Positions 15,853-25,992 of a DNA stretch of 62,630 bases are shown in pieces (within the stretch, counting starts at the first letter, position 1; each line of letters starts with the position of its first letter). Below the pieces are notes generated by a model, which was given only the letters and a program-made list of their open reading frames with translations, did not search any database and was not told the origin of the DNA. Source of the stretch: Flavobacteriales bacterium. GTDB lineage: Bacteria; Bacteroidota; Bacteroidia; Flavobacteriales; Flavobacteriaceae. Where the stretch lies: the NCBI GenBank assembly GCA_011525015.1, contig WTJC01000002.1:1-62630 (forward strand), in the 5' to 3' direction. A program made the translations under genes and the position numbers.

Positions 15853-17931
15853 ATGATTCGAAAATTTCTTTTCTTACTTTTTTGTTCTGTTGGGGCTCTT
15901 GCTCAAGAGAATACCTCAGTCATTGACCTACTCAACTCAAGTAGTAATGATATTGTTGTCGCTCAAAAGGGAACGGCTAATGCATCTGCTGTTTCAGGTA
16001 AGGCAAGTGAGTTCAATTTTGTTAACAGTGTACAAGATGGTTTTGAGAATCAATTGGATTTATTTTTTATCAATAATTCAGACAACAATAACTTCACTTT
16101 CTCGCAATCGGGAACGCGAAACAACCTTTACGCCTTAGCCTTTGAAGGCGCTGATTTTTCACGTTTTAAAGGAGTGCAAAAAGGCAACAATAACTTTGGT
16201 ATTCAAATTATTTCGTTTTCTGACTTTGCCAAAATTCTAAGTGTACAGCGAGGAAGAGCTAATGGGGTTACCACATTAATTACAGGAAGTTCTGATGGGA
16301 GCACTGCCATAGCCAAACAACTTGGTCGACTTAATGCGAGTGGAACCCTTATTGATCGTAATGCTAATAACAACCGAAATCAAAGTATTCAAATAGGTCG
16401 ACTCAACAGAGTGGTAAATTCAATTTTCAACTCAAATACTAATTCACAGCTCACCACTCAATACGGACGAATCAATAGAGCTTTTTCAACCCTTGAAGGA
16501 AATTCAAATCAAAACAAGCTTTGGTTTGATCAAGAGGGATACTTTAATGCTTCGTTGAATGGGTTTTATTTGAGTAGTGAAAATGTGGTGCAATCTGGCC
16601 AAAAAGGACTCTCAAATCGCCTGTCTTCTTTTTGGGCCTTATCTAATTTGAATCAAATGCGCATGTTGCAAGAGGGCGACAGAAACCTTCTTCGAATAAA
16701 TGGACTGTACAGTGATTTGAATACGCTTACTGTATTGCAAATAGGACTGCGACAACAAAATTACATCAATGTCCGAGAGGCTCTGGTCAATACCTACATA
16801 AATAAACAAGCTGGTCAAGAAAATGTTTCAATCTTTACGGCGATGATGAGTGATGTGAACGCAATTTCGGCTTTTCAGACAGGAAGCTCGAATTCAATTG
16901 TACAACAGTTGCTGCGTTCGAATTCAAACACTATAACGCAATTTCAAGAAAAAGCCTCCAAAACATTTAGTGGAACCTCTCTTATAGAATCTGAAAACAA
17001 CGCTATTGGAATGACGCAGAAGTTCACCGAAAAGACTTATGGGGTGGTTAAACTTGCTGATTCTGATAAAAATGCAATTTATGCAGAACAGTTCAACGGT
17101 TACGAAAACAATCTCAATATTGATCTTGTAGCCTATTCAGATTACAATACCATGACTGTTTATCAGTCTGGAAATGCCCAGGTATTTGAGGCCGATTTAG
17201 TCACTTCTAAAGGAAATCAAATATTGAGTTACCAAGGAAATGAAGGTAATAAGAGCACTGTAGAATTGGATCATTCAAATGAAAATACTTTAATTTCTAA
17301 GCAAGAAGGAATAAGTAATGCTGTGGCAGTTACGCTTGTCGATAGTGATGAGAATAGCATTTACACCGATCAAAGTGGCGATGAAAACACCGCCTATTAC
17401 TTTATCATAGCTGGTTCTGATTCAAATACGGCAAAAGTAGATCAAGAAGGAGACGCCTCAACAGCAGTTGTTGAGATTAAAGGAGATCAAAATGTAGTCT
17501 GGATTTTTCAAGACGACGCAACTCAAGAATCCATCGCTGTAGTAAGTATTGAAGGAGACCTGAATGAAGCGACAATAGCCCAAAATGATGTTTCTTCTTT
17601 GGGGTACATTCAAACTAAAGGAACACATAATATTGCCGGTCTTGCACAAAACGGTAACAGCCAATTCAGTATTCAAAAACAAGAAGGGTCTTCAAATCTC
17701 GTTCTATCAGTACAAAATGGAGATGAGAACTACAACTACACCCTTCAACAAGGCAATCAAAATACTATTTTATCGAATCAGATAGGGATTTTGAACTCCA
17801 ATCGAATCATTCAAATAGGAGGCGCTAATATTGCCATTGTCAATCAGAACGGATTACTGCATTCAAGCAGTATTCGAGAAGTGGGTTCTAATAATTCTGC
17901 TACGGTCACCCAATTAAACGGATCTAAATAA
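15853..17931 (+). CDS. giant secreted curlin-repeat protein 2 (putative amyloid)
   Basis: Secreted 692-residue paralogue of the preceding gene: signal peptide ending ALAQ (residue 18), then about 28 repeats of 22-25 residues plus a partial one. The first repeats of the two proteins are in exact register: S30, N32, Q38, G40, N43, S45 and V47 fall at the same positions. Sequence identity is otherwise low, and this copy has more N and Q-rich and R-rich turns (GRLN, GRIN) and more degenerate units in the middle. It may be the second subunit of a heteromeric fibre, like CsgB to CsgA, but far longer. A terminator follows 26 bases after the stop. Function is inferred from repeat type only. Confidence 0.82.
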   Translation: MIRKFLFLLFCSVGALAQENTSVIDLLNSSSNDIVVAQKGTANASAVSGKASEFNFVNSVQDGFENQLDLFFINNSDNNNFTFSQSGTRNNLYALAFEGADFSRFKGVQKGNNNFGIQIISFSDFAKILSVQRGRANGVTTLITGSSDGSTAIAKQLGRLNASGTLIDRNANNNRNQSIQIGRLNRVVNSIFNSNTNSQLTTQYGRINRAFSTLEGNSNQNKLWFDQEGYFNASLNGFYLSSENVVQSGQKGLSNRLSSFWALSNLNQMRMLQEGDRNLLRINGLYSDLNTLTVLQIGLRQQNYINVREALVNTYINKQAGQENVSIFTAMMSDVNAISAFQTGSSNSIVQQLLRSNSNTITQFQEKASKTFSGTSLIESENNAIGMTQKFTEKTYGVVKLADSDKNAIYAEQFNGYENNLNIDLVAYSDYNTMTVYQSGNAQVFEADLVTSKGNQILSYQGNEGNKSTVELDHSNENTLISKQEGISNAVAVTLVDSDENSIYTDQSGDENTAYYFIIAGSDSNTAKVDQEGDASTAVVEIKGDQNVVWIFQDDATQESIAVVSIEGDLNEATIAQNDVSSLGYIQTKGTHNIAGLAQNGNSQFSIQKQEGSSNLVLSVQNGDENYNYTLQQGNQNTILSNQIGILNSNRIIQIGGANIAIVNQNGLLHSSSIREVGSNNSATVTQLNGSK
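15940..17928 (+). repeat. about 28 tandem curlin-like repeats (protein 2)
   Basis: From residue 30 to the C-terminus. The best-preserved units are C-terminal, for example NLVLSVQNGDENYNYTLQQ and NIAIVNQNGLLHSSSIREV. Several central units lose the turn glycine or the glutamine. Confidence 0.8.
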
Positions 17932-17956
17932 TATATACTGTTAAAGTATAAGCAAA

Positions 17957-17983
17957 AAAAACCTCGCAAGTGCGAGGTTTTTC
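17957..17983. terminator. bidirectional terminator between curlin gene 2 and nrdA
   Basis: Stem CCTCGCA (17962-17968), loop AG, stem TGCGAGG (17971-17977), flanked by an A run on the left and a T run on the right, so it can serve both converging genes. Confidence 0.85.
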
Positions 17984-18002
17984 ATTTTGTTATGAGCTCT
18001 GT

Positions 18003-20456
18003 TTATGAGCCACACATTAGACAATCTTCGTCATTGTCTTCACTTTCTTTGGCTTTTTGAATCATCTCTTTTAATTCTAAAGCGGTAAGTGGCTGTGTGT
18101 TGATTTCTTGACTTCTAGCAGAGGATTCCTCTTTTTTGACAGTAGCTACTGCTTCTGCCACTTTAGCTGGCTCAGGAGCCTTCTTTTTGGTATTGTCAAG
18201 AGTGAACTTAATGGCGTCTGTAGCCGCTTTTGTTCTCAGGTAGTACATTCCAGTTTTTAAACCGCTCTTCCAAGCGTAGAAATGCATTGAAGTTAATTTA
18301 GAGAAGTTCGCATCTTCCATAAACAAATTCAATGATTGACTCTGATCGATGAAGTAACCACGCTGTCTACTCATATCAATGATATCTTTCATACTCAATT
18401 CCCAAGCTGTCTTGTACAACTCTTTTAAGTCTTCTGGAATACCATCGATATGCTGGATAGATCCGTTGGCTCTCATGAGCTCTTGTTTTAAATCTTCATT
18501 CCACAAACCTAATTCTACCAAGTCTTCTAAGAGGTGCTTATTAACAACAATAAACTCTCCAGACAGAACTCGTCTGGTGTACAAGTTAGATGTGTAGGGT
18601 TCAAAACACTCGTTGTTACCTAAGATTTGTGAAGTTGAAGCCGTTGGCATTGGTGCGACTAACAATGAGTTTCGCACTCCAGATTTCTTCACTTCTTTTC
18701 TGAGTTTGTTCCAGTCCCATCTTCCTGATAAATCCTCGTCATTAACACCCCATAGGTTGTATTGGAATTTCCCTTGAGAAATTGGAGAACCTTTGTATGA
18801 ACTGTAAACACCTTCTTCTTTTGCCATTTCCATAGAAGCTTCTACAGCAGCGAAGTAGATGGTTTCAAAAATATCCTGGTTCAGTTCTTTAGCTTGATCA
18901 GAAGTAAATGCCAAACGCAGTTTTATAAAGGTGTCCGCTAATCCCTGCACCCCAAGACCAATTGGTCTATGTCTCATATTAGAGTTTTCTGCTTCAATTA
19001 CGGGATAGTAATTGCGATCAATTACACGATTGAGGTTCTTGGTCACGCGTTTGGTCACACGGTATAACTCTTCGTGGTTGAAACTGTTGTTTTCAACGAA
19101 CATAGGTAGTGCAATCGAGGCCAAATTACATACAGCTACTTCATCTGGAGAAGTGTATTCTATAATTTCTGTGCAGAGATTCGATGATTTTATAGTTCCT
19201 AAATTCGATTGATTCGATTTTCTATTTGCAGCGTCTTTGTAGAGCATATAAGGAGTTCCAGTCTCGATTTGTGACTCGAGGATTTTCTCCCACAACTCTC
19301 TTGCTTTAATGGTCTTTCTTCCTTTTTTCTCAGACTCGTATTTGAGGTAGAGTTTATCGAATTCATCACTGTGCGAATCTGCTAAACCTGGGCACTCGTT
19401 TGGACACATCAAGGTCCAGTGTTCGTTAGCTTCTACGCGCTTCATAAATAAATCTGGAATCCACATCGCATAGAACAGGTCACGAGCCCTCATTTCTTCT
19501 TTTCCGTGGTTCTTTTTCAGATTTAAGAAATCAAAAATATCCGCATGCCAAGGTTCTAAGTAAATGGCGAAACTTCCTTTTCGCTTTCCTCCACCTTGAT
19601 CGACATAACGTGCGGTGTCGTTAAAGACTCGAAGCATGGGAACAATACCATTTGAGGTTCCGTTGGTTCCTGAAATGTACGAACCTGTTGCTCTGATATT
19701 GTGGATAGATAGACCTATTCCACCAGCAGATTGCGAAATTTTAGCCGTTTGCTTGAGCGTGTCATAAATACCATCGATACTGTCTTCTTTAGTGGTCAAA
19801 AGAAAACACGAAGACATTTGAGGCTTAGGTGTCCCTGAGTTAAACAAAGTAGGCGTTGCATGTGTAAAGTACTTCTTCGACATGAGCTCATAGGTCTCGA
19901 TAGCTGCGTCAAGGTCGTTCAAGTGGATTCCGACAGAAACACGCATTAGCATGTGTTGGGGGCGTTCGGCTATCATTCCATTTAACTTCAACAGATATGA
20001 GCGCTCAAGAGTTTTGAAACCGAAATAATCATAGCTAAAATCGCGATTGTAGATAATAGCAGAGTCAAGCTTGTCGGCATTCTCTTGAATGACATCGTGA
20101 ACTTCTTTTGAAAGAAGAGGTGCTTCTTTACCTGTTCTTGGGTTAATGTATTCATAAAGCTCCTTCATCGTTTCAGAAAACGATTTTTTGGTGTTTTTAT
20201 GAAGGTTAGAAACAGATATACGAGCTGCTAGTTTTGCGTAATCAGGGTGAGTGGTAGTTAGGGTAGCGGCAATTTCAGCTGCTAAGTTGTCCAATTCTGA
20301 AGTAGTCACTCCGTCGTAAAGACCATCAATGACGCGCATTGCGACTTTTACTGGGTCGACTAAATCGTTAAGTCCGTAACATAGTTTACGAACTCGAGCT
20401 GTAATTTTATCGAACATTACAGGCTCTTTTCTACCATCTCTTTTGATTACATGCAT
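18003..20456 (-). CDS. nrdA: class Ia ribonucleoside-diphosphate reductase, alpha subunit
   Basis: Large subunit (817 residues) reducing ribonucleoside diphosphates to deoxy forms. An N-terminal ATP-cone begins [12 protein letters not shown] and runs to about residue 90. Catalytic elements are visible: SSCFLL with the first active-site cysteine, [11 protein letters not shown] with the Asn-Cys-Glu set, [10 protein letters not shown] with the partner cysteine, and GMYYLRT with the tyrosine pair for radical transfer. The C-terminus ends in the redox pair CLMCGS. A Lys/Ala-rich linker precedes it. It is the second gene of an nrdB-nrdA operon, 43 bases after nrdB. The single ATP-cone implies standard overall dATP control. 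Confidence 0.97.
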   Translation of the reverse strand: MHVIKRDGRKEPVMFDKITARVRKLCYGLNDLVDPVKVAMRVIDGLYDGVTTSELDNLAAEIAATLTTTHPDYAKLAARISVSNLHKNTKKSFSETMKELYEYINPRTGKEAPLLSKEVHDVIQENADKLDSAIIYNRDFSYDYFGFKTLERSYLLKLNGMIAERPQHMLMRVSVGIHLNDLDAAIETYELMSKKYFTHATPTLFNSGTPKPQMSSCFLLTTKEDSIDGIYDTLKQTAKISQSAGGIGLSIHNIRATGSYISGTNGTSNGIVPMLRVFNDTARYVDQGGGKRKGSFAIYLEPWHADIFDFLNLKKNHGKEEMRARDLFYAMWIPDLFMKRVEANEHWTLMCPNECPGLADSHSDEFDKLYLKYESEKKGRKTIKARELWEKILESQIETGTPYMLYKDAANRKSNQSNLGTIKSSNLCTEIIEYTSPDEVAVCNLASIALPMFVENNSFNHEELYRVTKRVTKNLNRVIDRNYYPVIEAENSNMRHRPIGLGVQGLADTFIKLRLAFTSDQAKELNQDIFETIYFAAVEASMEMAKEEGVYSSYKGSPISQGKFQYNLWGVNDEDLSGRWDWNKLRKEVKKSGVRNSLLVAPMPTASTSQILGNNECFEPYTSNLYTRRVLSGEFIVVNKHLLEDLVELGLWNEDLKQELMRANGSIQHIDGIPEDLKELYKTAWELSMKDIIDMSRQRGYFIDQSQSLNLFMEDANFSKLTSMHFYAWKSGLKTGMYYLRTKAATDAIKFTLDNTKKKAPEPAKVAEAVATVKKEESSARSQEINTQPLTALELKEMIQKAKESEDNDEDCLMCGS

Positions 20457-20499
20457 ATCTCAGGGGGTGTTAAAGTAGGTTAAGTTAATTGTTGATCTA

Positions 20500-21489
20500 T
20501 TAGAAGTCGGCATCAAAAGAGAAGGACTCCTCTGTGCTTGGTTTAGTTGCTGAGTTTTTCACTCCTGCCTTCTGGTATTCACTCACTTTCTTCTCAAAGA
20601 AGTTTGTTTTTCCTTGAAGTGAAATCATATCCATAAAGTCGAACGGATTACTTACGTTGTACTCTTTTTCACATTCGAGCTCAACCAATAAACGGTCTGT
20701 TACGAACTCCAGGTACTGCGTCATAAGTTTGGCATTCATACCAATCAAACTTACTGGCAGTGATTCTGTGATAAACTCTCTTTCGATATTGAGTGCATCT
20801 ACAATGATTTCTTTGATTCGCTCTTTAGGCACTTTATTCACCAAGTGCTTATTGTGAAGGTGTACCGCATAATCACAGTGCAATCCTTCGTCTCTTGAAA
20901 TCAATTCGTTGGAGAAGGTAAGTCCTGGCATAAGCCCTCTTTTCTTCAACCAGAAAATAGAGCAAAAGGCTCCAGAGAAGAAAATTCCTTCAACAGCAGC
21001 GAAAGCGATAAGACGCTCAGCAAAGCTTGGAGATTCGATCCAGCGCAATGCCCAGTCTGCTTTCTTCTTAATGGCAGGGAAATTCTCTATGGCCTTGAAG
21101 AGCACATCCTTCTCTTTTTCGTCATCGACATAGGTGTCAATCAGAAGCGAATAGGTTTCTGAGTGGATGTTCTCCATCATGATTTGAAATCCGTAGAAAA
21201 ATTTGGCTTCAGAGTATTGCACCTCATTTACAAAGTTTTCAGCGAGATTTTCATTTACGATTCCGTCAGAGGCTGCGAAGAAGGCCAAGATGTGTTTGAT
21301 GAAGTAACGCTCGTCATCGGTGAGCTTGTTACTCCAGTCATTAGGGTCTTGAGATAAGTCAATTTCTTCTGCAGTCCAAAATGAGGCTTCAGCCGTTTTG
21401 TACCATTGCCACAGGTCGTGATGCTGGATTGGAAATATTACGAAACGGTCTTTGTTGTCTTCTAAAATGGGTTCAATTGCTGTTGACAT
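20500..21489 (-). CDS. nrdB: class Ia ribonucleotide reductase, beta (radical) subunit
   Basis: Diiron-tyrosyl radical subunit partnering NrdA. Iron ligands and radical region are in [28 protein letters not shown] and [13 protein letters not shown]; the C-terminal acidic SFSFDADF tail is the usual NrdA-docking peptide. I place the start at 21489 ([13 protein letters not shown]), not 21546, because the family begins there, the upstream 19 residues are not family-like, and an A-rich AAAAGAAAAG stretch typical of Bacteroidota initiation precedes it. It is the first gene of the pair; no clear NrdR box was seen upstream. Confidence 0.95.
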   Translation of the reverse strand: MSTAIEPILEDNKDRFVIFPIQHHDLWQWYKTAEASFWTAEEIDLSQDPNDWSNKLTDDERYFIKHILAFFAASDGIVNENLAENFVNEVQYSEAKFFYGFQIMMENIHSETYSLLIDTYVDDEKEKDVLFKAIENFPAIKKKADWALRWIESPSFAERLIAFAAVEGIFFSGAFCSIFWLKKRGLMPGLTFSNELISRDEGLHCDYAVHLHNKHLVNKVPKERIKEIIVDALNIEREFITESLPVSLIGMNAKLMTQYLEFVTDRLLVELECEKEYNVSNPFDFMDMISLQGKTNFFEKKVSEYQKAGVKNSATKPSTEESFSFDADF

Positions 21490-21658
21490 ATTCTTTTCTT
21501 TTAGTATTTCATATTTCTCGGGACTAACAAAGATGATAAAAGACATGCATTGATTTCGGACTGTTTAACGAGAATTGCCCCGAAGTTTTTAACAGAAATT
21601 GTTGAAATGTACCCTTAGGTCAACGACAGTAGGAATTCAATAAAGTTGACAAAGTTGA

Positions 21659-21675
21659 AGCGAAATTTATTCGCT
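21659..21675 (-). terminator. weak hairpin after DUF3109 gene
   Basis: AGCGAA, five bases, TTCGCT forms a small hairpin five bases beyond the DUF3109 stop, with only a poor T tract. Next to it, on the nrdB side, AAAGTTGA is directly repeated at 21642 and 21651 with a 9-base period. Either element could be regulatory for nrdB instead. Confidence 0.35.
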
Positions 21676-21679
21676 CGAA

Positions 21680-22255
21680 CTAGGATGGGTTTTGTTTAAC
21701 TTTTGAAGCGGCTTCGAGCTTGGCATACCACTGCGCACCAAATTTGCGAATGATGGCCTCTTTTAAAAATTCAAAGACCTTTAATTTTTGGGTTTTCCCT
21801 AAATCACATGCAGGGCTACAGATATGCCACTGATGGTAATTTACTGCAGTGAATGAGTTGTAGCGAGTGAGTCGAATCGGATAGAGATGACAACTTATGG
21901 GTTTTTTGAAGTCGATTTTTCCTGCATTATAGGCGGCCTCAATACCACACTTTGCGATTTTATACTTGTCGTAAACCACGTATGCGCAATCTCTTCCTCG
22001 AATTAGAGGAGTTTCCCACTCTCCGTCTTCTCCTTTGACAAAGCTTCCCTTTCGGGCGATGGTTTCAATACCCTCTTCACTTAAAAAAGGTTTGATTTTA
22101 GGCAGGTTTTTTTCGAGAATTGAAAGTTCTTCATCTTCGAGAGGGGCACCGTATTCTCCTTCGACACAGCAGGCGCCTTTGCAGGCTTTTAAATCACATA
22201 GAAAGTGTTCTTCAAGCAGGTCTTGGGATATTATTTTATCATCGATTTGAATCAA
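21680..22255 (-). CDS. DUF3109 cysteine-rich protein
   Basis: Soluble 191-residue protein of the DUF3109 family, close in style to YkgJ-type cysteine cluster proteins. Cysteines occur as CDLKACKGACC near residue 18, GRDCAYV, KCGIEAAYN, ISCHLYP and HICSPACDLG: enough to bind a metal or Fe-S centre. Function is not established. It starts 11 bases after the sterol-desaturase-family gene and is probably co-transcribed with it. Confidence 0.88.
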   Translation of the reverse strand: MIQIDDKIISQDLLEEHFLCDLKACKGACCVEGEYGAPLEDEELSILEKNLPKIKPFLSEEGIETIARKGSFVKGEDGEWETPLIRGRDCAYVVYDKYKIAKCGIEAAYNAGKIDFKKPISCHLYPIRLTRYNSFTAVNYHQWHICSPACDLGKTQKLKVFEFLKEAIIRKFGAQWYAKLEAASKVKQNPS

Positions 22256-22266
22256 CTTGAAAAGGG

Positions 22267-23145
22267 CTAAGGGTTCTTCGATTTGAAACCGTGTACGAAT
22301 TGTTTTCCAAATCCTTCTGGAACATGTTCATCTCCAGGAAAACCCAATTCAATACTACCGTTTTGATCAGGGATGTAATTCGTGCCGAAAAGATAATCCC
22401 AAACACTTAAACTGATTCCATAATTTACGCCCTGGTTTTTTTCTTTAGGCAGATGGTAGGCGTGGTGATAAAGGTGCATTATGGGATTGTTGAATACATA
22501 CCTCAAAATACCGTAGTCCAATTTCAAATTCGCGTGGTTGAGGTGCCCGATGGATATGGCTACGAAATGAACGATGTACGCTTGTTCAGGTTCAAATCCG
22601 CCCAAGAGCATAACCCCAATTGTTTTCAAGGGCTTGTATAAAATGTTTTCCATCCAGTGATAACGCATATGTGCTGCAAAGCCCATTTCTTTAACGCTGT
22701 GATGAATCTGATGAAATTTCCACAAGGCCTCAAATCGATGCAGCGCGATATGAGTAAGCCACTGCACAAAATCCAGCAAGACAAAGAAAATCAGAAGGCT
22801 CCAAAAAATACTTAAACCGCTGAGATCAATGAGCTGAATGCTGTTGTATTGTATTCCAATGGTACTAAAGAATTCTCCCAGCAAACTGTAAATGCCACTG
22901 ATTGCAATGCTAAAGGCGAAAAAGTTGAAAAACATGTAGAAGAGGTCTAACCAAAAATCTTTTCGAATGGGTTTTTGATTTTTTCTCCAAGGAAAAAGCA
23001 ACTCAAGGCTGTAAACCAAAGCTGAGATGAGAATCAATCCCCAAAAAAAGTTTTGATACCAAGGAACGTCAAAGGTAACCGAGCGCATAAACCAGTTTGC
23101 GCTTCCTTTGATACTAGACCAAATGATTTCCATAGCAGTGATCAT
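22267..23145 (-). CDS. sterol desaturase / fatty acid hydroxylase-family membrane protein
   Basis: Integral membrane diiron enzyme family member (292 residues). Histidine boxes HIALH, FHQIHH, a central AHMRYHW, and HLYHHAYH are all present, and several hydrophobic segments precede them. Such proteins hydroxylate or desaturate lipids; the substrate cannot be told here. The alternative start at the second methionine (MEIIWSS) is equally plausible. A 48-base gap separates it from the SDR gene upstream on the same strand. Confidence 0.9.
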   Translation of the reverse strand: MITAMEIIWSSIKGSANWFMRSVTFDVPWYQNFFWGLILISALVYSLELLFPWRKNQKPIRKDFWLDLFYMFFNFFAFSIAISGIYSLLGEFFSTIGIQYNSIQLIDLSGLSIFWSLLIFFVLLDFVQWLTHIALHRFEALWKFHQIHHSVKEMGFAAHMRYHWMENILYKPLKTIGVMLLGGFEPEQAYIVHFVAISIGHLNHANLKLDYGILRYVFNNPIMHLYHHAYHLPKEKNQGVNYGISLSVWDYLFGTNYIPDQNGSIELGFPGDEHVPEGFGKQFVHGFKSKNP

Positions 23146-23193
23146 ATGTCAAAATTACAACTATGATTTAAAAATCTAAGTAACAGAGGTTAC

Positions 23194-24141
23194 TTAATTC
23201 GCTGTAACCCCCATATTACTGGTCATAATAGACATCATTTTTTCAAAGTCTATTTTGGGTTGGTAATTCCAGTCATAACTCGCCTCTTTGTACGACATGC
23301 TATCGGGCCAACTCTCCGCAATATCATACCTGAAGTCTCTTTGATACTCGGGTCTAAAATGTGGGTATCGTTCTTGCAGTGCCAAGGCCAATTGCTTTGG
23401 TGAAAAAGACATGCCTCCGATATTGTACGAATCTCTGACACTTATTTTAGAAGATTCTGCATGCATCAATTGTATGGTCGCCTCAACAGCGTCTGATATA
23501 TAAAGCATGGGGAGCGCCTTCTCTGGATTTATGGCACAACGCATTTCGGTTTCTGCAGTAGCTGCTCGAAACATATCCATAACGTAGTCGGTAGTTCCCC
23601 CTCCCGGTGGACTCTTAAAACTGATTAGGCCAGGGTACCGAATGCTTCGAACATCAAAGTTGTATTTCTGGTGATAGTATTGGCACCAATGCTCTCCAGT
23701 GAGTTTACTGATTCCATATACGGTAATGGGTTTGTGAATTCCATTTTGAGGACATTGTTCACGTTGACTTTCGTAACCAAAAATGGCGATACTCGAAGGC
23801 CAAAACAATTTTTGAATGACGCCTTCTCTACCCAATTCAAGTAAATTCAAAAGTCCTTGAATATTGACCTTCCACGCCTGTTTTATGTTTTTTTCTGCTG
23901 AAGCGCTCAACAGTGCAGCCAAGAGATAAACCTCTGTGATTTGGTGTTTATCGATAAGCGCTCTGATAGCGTCGGCATCAGTCACATCTAAAAACTCAAA
24001 AGGCGTATTTGAAGCATGCGTACTTGAACGAATGTCTGCTCTTATGATGGTCTCGTCTGGATAGTACTTCTGCAGAGCCTCGCAGAGCTCAATGCCCAAT
24101 TGACCTTCACTACCGATAATTAAAATGCGATTATCGTTCAT
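23194..24141 (-). CDS. SDR-family L-threonine 3-dehydrogenase-like protein
   Basis: Extended short-chain dehydrogenase of 315 residues: NAD-binding IIGSEGQLG at residues 8-16, the catalytic YGISK, and the segment SIRYPGLISFKSPPGGGTTDY that is characteristic of the epimerase-like L-threonine dehydrogenases of bacteria. It would oxidise threonine to 2-amino-3-ketobutyrate, for onward conversion to glycine and acetyl-CoA. No 2-amino-3-ketobutyrate ligase (kbl) is adjacent. The family call is firm, the substrate likely. Confidence 0.85.
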   Translation of the reverse strand: MNDNRILIIGSEGQLGIELCEALQKYYPDETIIRADIRSSTHASNTPFEFLDVTDADAIRALIDKHQITEVYLLAALLSASAEKNIKQAWKVNIQGLLNLLELGREGVIQKLFWPSSIAIFGYESQREQCPQNGIHKPITVYGISKLTGEHWCQYYHQKYNFDVRSIRYPGLISFKSPPGGGTTDYVMDMFRAATAETEMRCAINPEKALPMLYISDAVEATIQLMHAESSKISVRDSYNIGGMSFSPKQLALALQERYPHFRPEYQRDFRYDIAESWPDSMSYKEASYDWNYQPKIDFEKMMSIMTSNMGVTAN

Positions 24142-24202
24142 GGGGATTTAGTTAGCTTAGTAGTTCTAAAATTAATTCAAATTCTGTCAGTACATTTGAT
24201 TT

Positions 24203-24721
24203 ATGAGAAATTTTTTGATTTTCAGTACGGCTTTTTTAGTCTTGGGATGTACTGCTAAAAACAATAGTACTGAGGCTAAACCTGAAGGAGCAGGCCAAGA
24301 AGTCAAAGCAACAGAAAATCAGCTCGCTACTTGGGGGCTCGATCGCAACGATTTGAGTTTGTTGGATGAACAAACCTTTAGTTTGGTCGAAAATTGGGGT
24401 GCCTTTATGAAATTTCAACTCGGACTTGAAAATCTCGTAAGAGCGACCAATGAATCTGAAATGCTCTTGGCTGTCGAAGACTTAATTGTTCAAGAGACTG
24501 AGCTTGCGAATTCGGCTTATCCTGAAGTTTTCAATCATCAAATGATCAAAAGCCGTCAAAAATTACTTCGAACTTTTTTACTGCAGCTCAAAGCTGATTT
24601 ATTAGATAAAACTCCCATCAACACTTCGGGTGCAAATTTTTTAAACAGTTACAATCAATGGATTGAGTTTATGAACGCCCTTAGCACACAATTAAAATAC
24701 CAACTCAAAGATGAAAACTAG
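24203..24721 (+). CDS. hypothetical lipoprotein
   Basis: Not recognised. The leader ends in LVLGC with lipid cysteine 16; the remainder (172 residues in all) is a largely helical, acidic soluble domain without cysteines or an evident enzyme motif. It overlaps the next gene by 11 bases, so the two are probably co-translated envelope proteins. Confidence 0.8.
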   Translation: MRNFLIFSTAFLVLGCTAKNNSTEAKPEGAGQEVKATENQLATWGLDRNDLSLLDEQTFSLVENWGAFMKFQLGLENLVRATNESEMLLAVEDLIVQETELANSAYPEVFNHQMIKSRQKLLRTFLLQLKADLLDKTPINTSGANFLNSYNQWIEFMNALSTQLKYQLKDEN

Positions 24722-25223
24722 CCCTAATATCAAACGACTTCTCTTTTTTGTTTTATTACCGTTTTTTGTTCAAGCTCAGCAAAGTCTTGATGCGAAAGAA
24801 CAAATTACATCAGTACTCGATCAGTGGCATAAAGCTGCGGCAGACGCCAGTTTTGACACCTATTTTTCTTTGATGGACCAGCAGTCTATCTTTATTGGAA
24901 CCGACGCTGAAGAACTTTGGAATAAACAGGAATTCATGGACTTTGCTAAACCTTATTTCGATCGAGGTAAAGCTTGGAGTTTCACCGCAGTTGAACGCAA
25001 TATTTACATGGATGAAAACCAAAAATACGCCTGGTTTGACGAGTTGTTGAGTACACAAATGGAACTGTGTAGAGGATCTGGTATTCTCATGCTCACAGAT
25101 CAAGGTTGGAAAATTAGACATTATGTATTGTCTATTGCCGTTCCCAATGAAGATGTTGATCAGCTTGTAGCCCTTAAAAAAGAGCATGATCAAAGCCTAA
25201 TAGAGGCCCTGCGTAATAAGTAA
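24711..25223 (+). CDS. secreted NTF2/SnoaL-like protein
   Basis: Exported 170-residue protein: signal peptide ending VQAQ near residue 22, then an NTF2-like domain recognisable from FDTYFSLMDQQSIFIGTDAEELWNKQEF and a later WKIRHYVLSIAVPN strand. Proteins of this type are often annotated DUF4440 or nuclear transport factor 2-like; their role is unknown, perhaps ligand binding. Its stop codon abuts the stop of the convergent TPR gene with no base between. Confidence 0.82.
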   Translation: MKTSPNIKRLLFFVLLPFFVQAQQSLDAKEQITSVLDQWHKAAADASFDTYFSLMDQQSIFIGTDAEELWNKQEFMDFAKPYFDRGKAWSFTAVERNIYMDENQKYAWFDELLSTQMELCRGSGILMLTDQGWKIRHYVLSIAVPNEDVDQLVALKKEHDQSLIEALRNK

Positions 25224-25928
25224 TTATTGCGCTTGGTTTTGTTCTTTGCGCTCTAAAAGTGCTTGGCGGCTCAAGCCTGCTAAATTAAAATTAGGAGCCA
25301 TTTTCAAGGCCTCATCAAAAATCGCGACAGCCTCATCTATATTTTCATTCTTACCGTTAAAAGTGATTAAAGCCTTTAAATGCATAAATGCAGCTTTAAG
25401 CGGAACTTGATAAGGTTGTTGTCTTTCAAAAAAAGCATAATTCATTTCGTCTGAAGCATTGTCTAGCCCAAATTCGACATCCTCCATGGCAGCTTGAGTA
25501 TTCCCAGTCAAAATTTTGAGATCGGCCACCTCATAAGCGGTAAAAGGGCTTTGATTTTTGTCAAATAAAAGTTGAAATGCATTTAATGCTCTTTGATTAT
25601 CTCCTAAATTTTTGAGTGAAATGGCGCGGGCAGATAAAGCGACATCTGAATCTTCGGCACTGGAGTTCAAACCGAGAATGCTAATGGCTTGAACGTGTTG
25701 TTCGCTATTCATATAGATATAAGCTAAGGTGTCTCTCCGTTCGACAGATGGACTGATGACATTTAAATGAGTGAGTGCATTGATCATGCCGCCAACATCA
25801 TTTTGCAACTGCATTTGTCGGTAAAACTTTTCATAATGAGAAAGTAAGGCTGCATTGTCTTGAGCCTGCACCAAACCAAAGTTTAGAGCGGTTAAGAAGA
25901 AACTTCCAAAAATGATCGCTTTTTTCAT
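25224..25928 (-). CDS. exported TPR-type protein
   Basis: A 234-residue protein with a signal peptide ending VQAQ (about residue 22). The rest is helical with tetratricopeptide-like units: ALSARAISLKNLGDNQRALNAFQLLF and similar. It may act as a periplasmic scaffold. Separated by 64 bases from the M28 peptidase gene on the same strand; no specific function recognised. Confidence 0.78.
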   Translation of the reverse strand: MKKAIIFGSFFLTALNFGLVQAQDNAALLSHYEKFYRQMQLQNDVGGMINALTHLNVISPSVERRDTLAYIYMNSEQHVQAISILGLNSSAEDSDVALSARAISLKNLGDNQRALNAFQLLFDKNQSPFTAYEVADLKILTGNTQAAMEDVEFGLDNASDEMNYAFFERQQPYQVPLKAAFMHLKALITFNGKNENIDEAVAIFDEALKMAPNFNLAGLSRQALLERKEQNQAQ

Positions 25929-25992
25929 ACTAAAAAATTAAGGCCTCAAAGTAATAAACAATTTTGAGATTATAGAAAATTATAGTTATCGA

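Noticed and set aside
24810-25193. 127-residue minus-strand ORF
   Set aside because: Fully antisense to the NTF2-like gene, no leader or family motif; a shadow frame.
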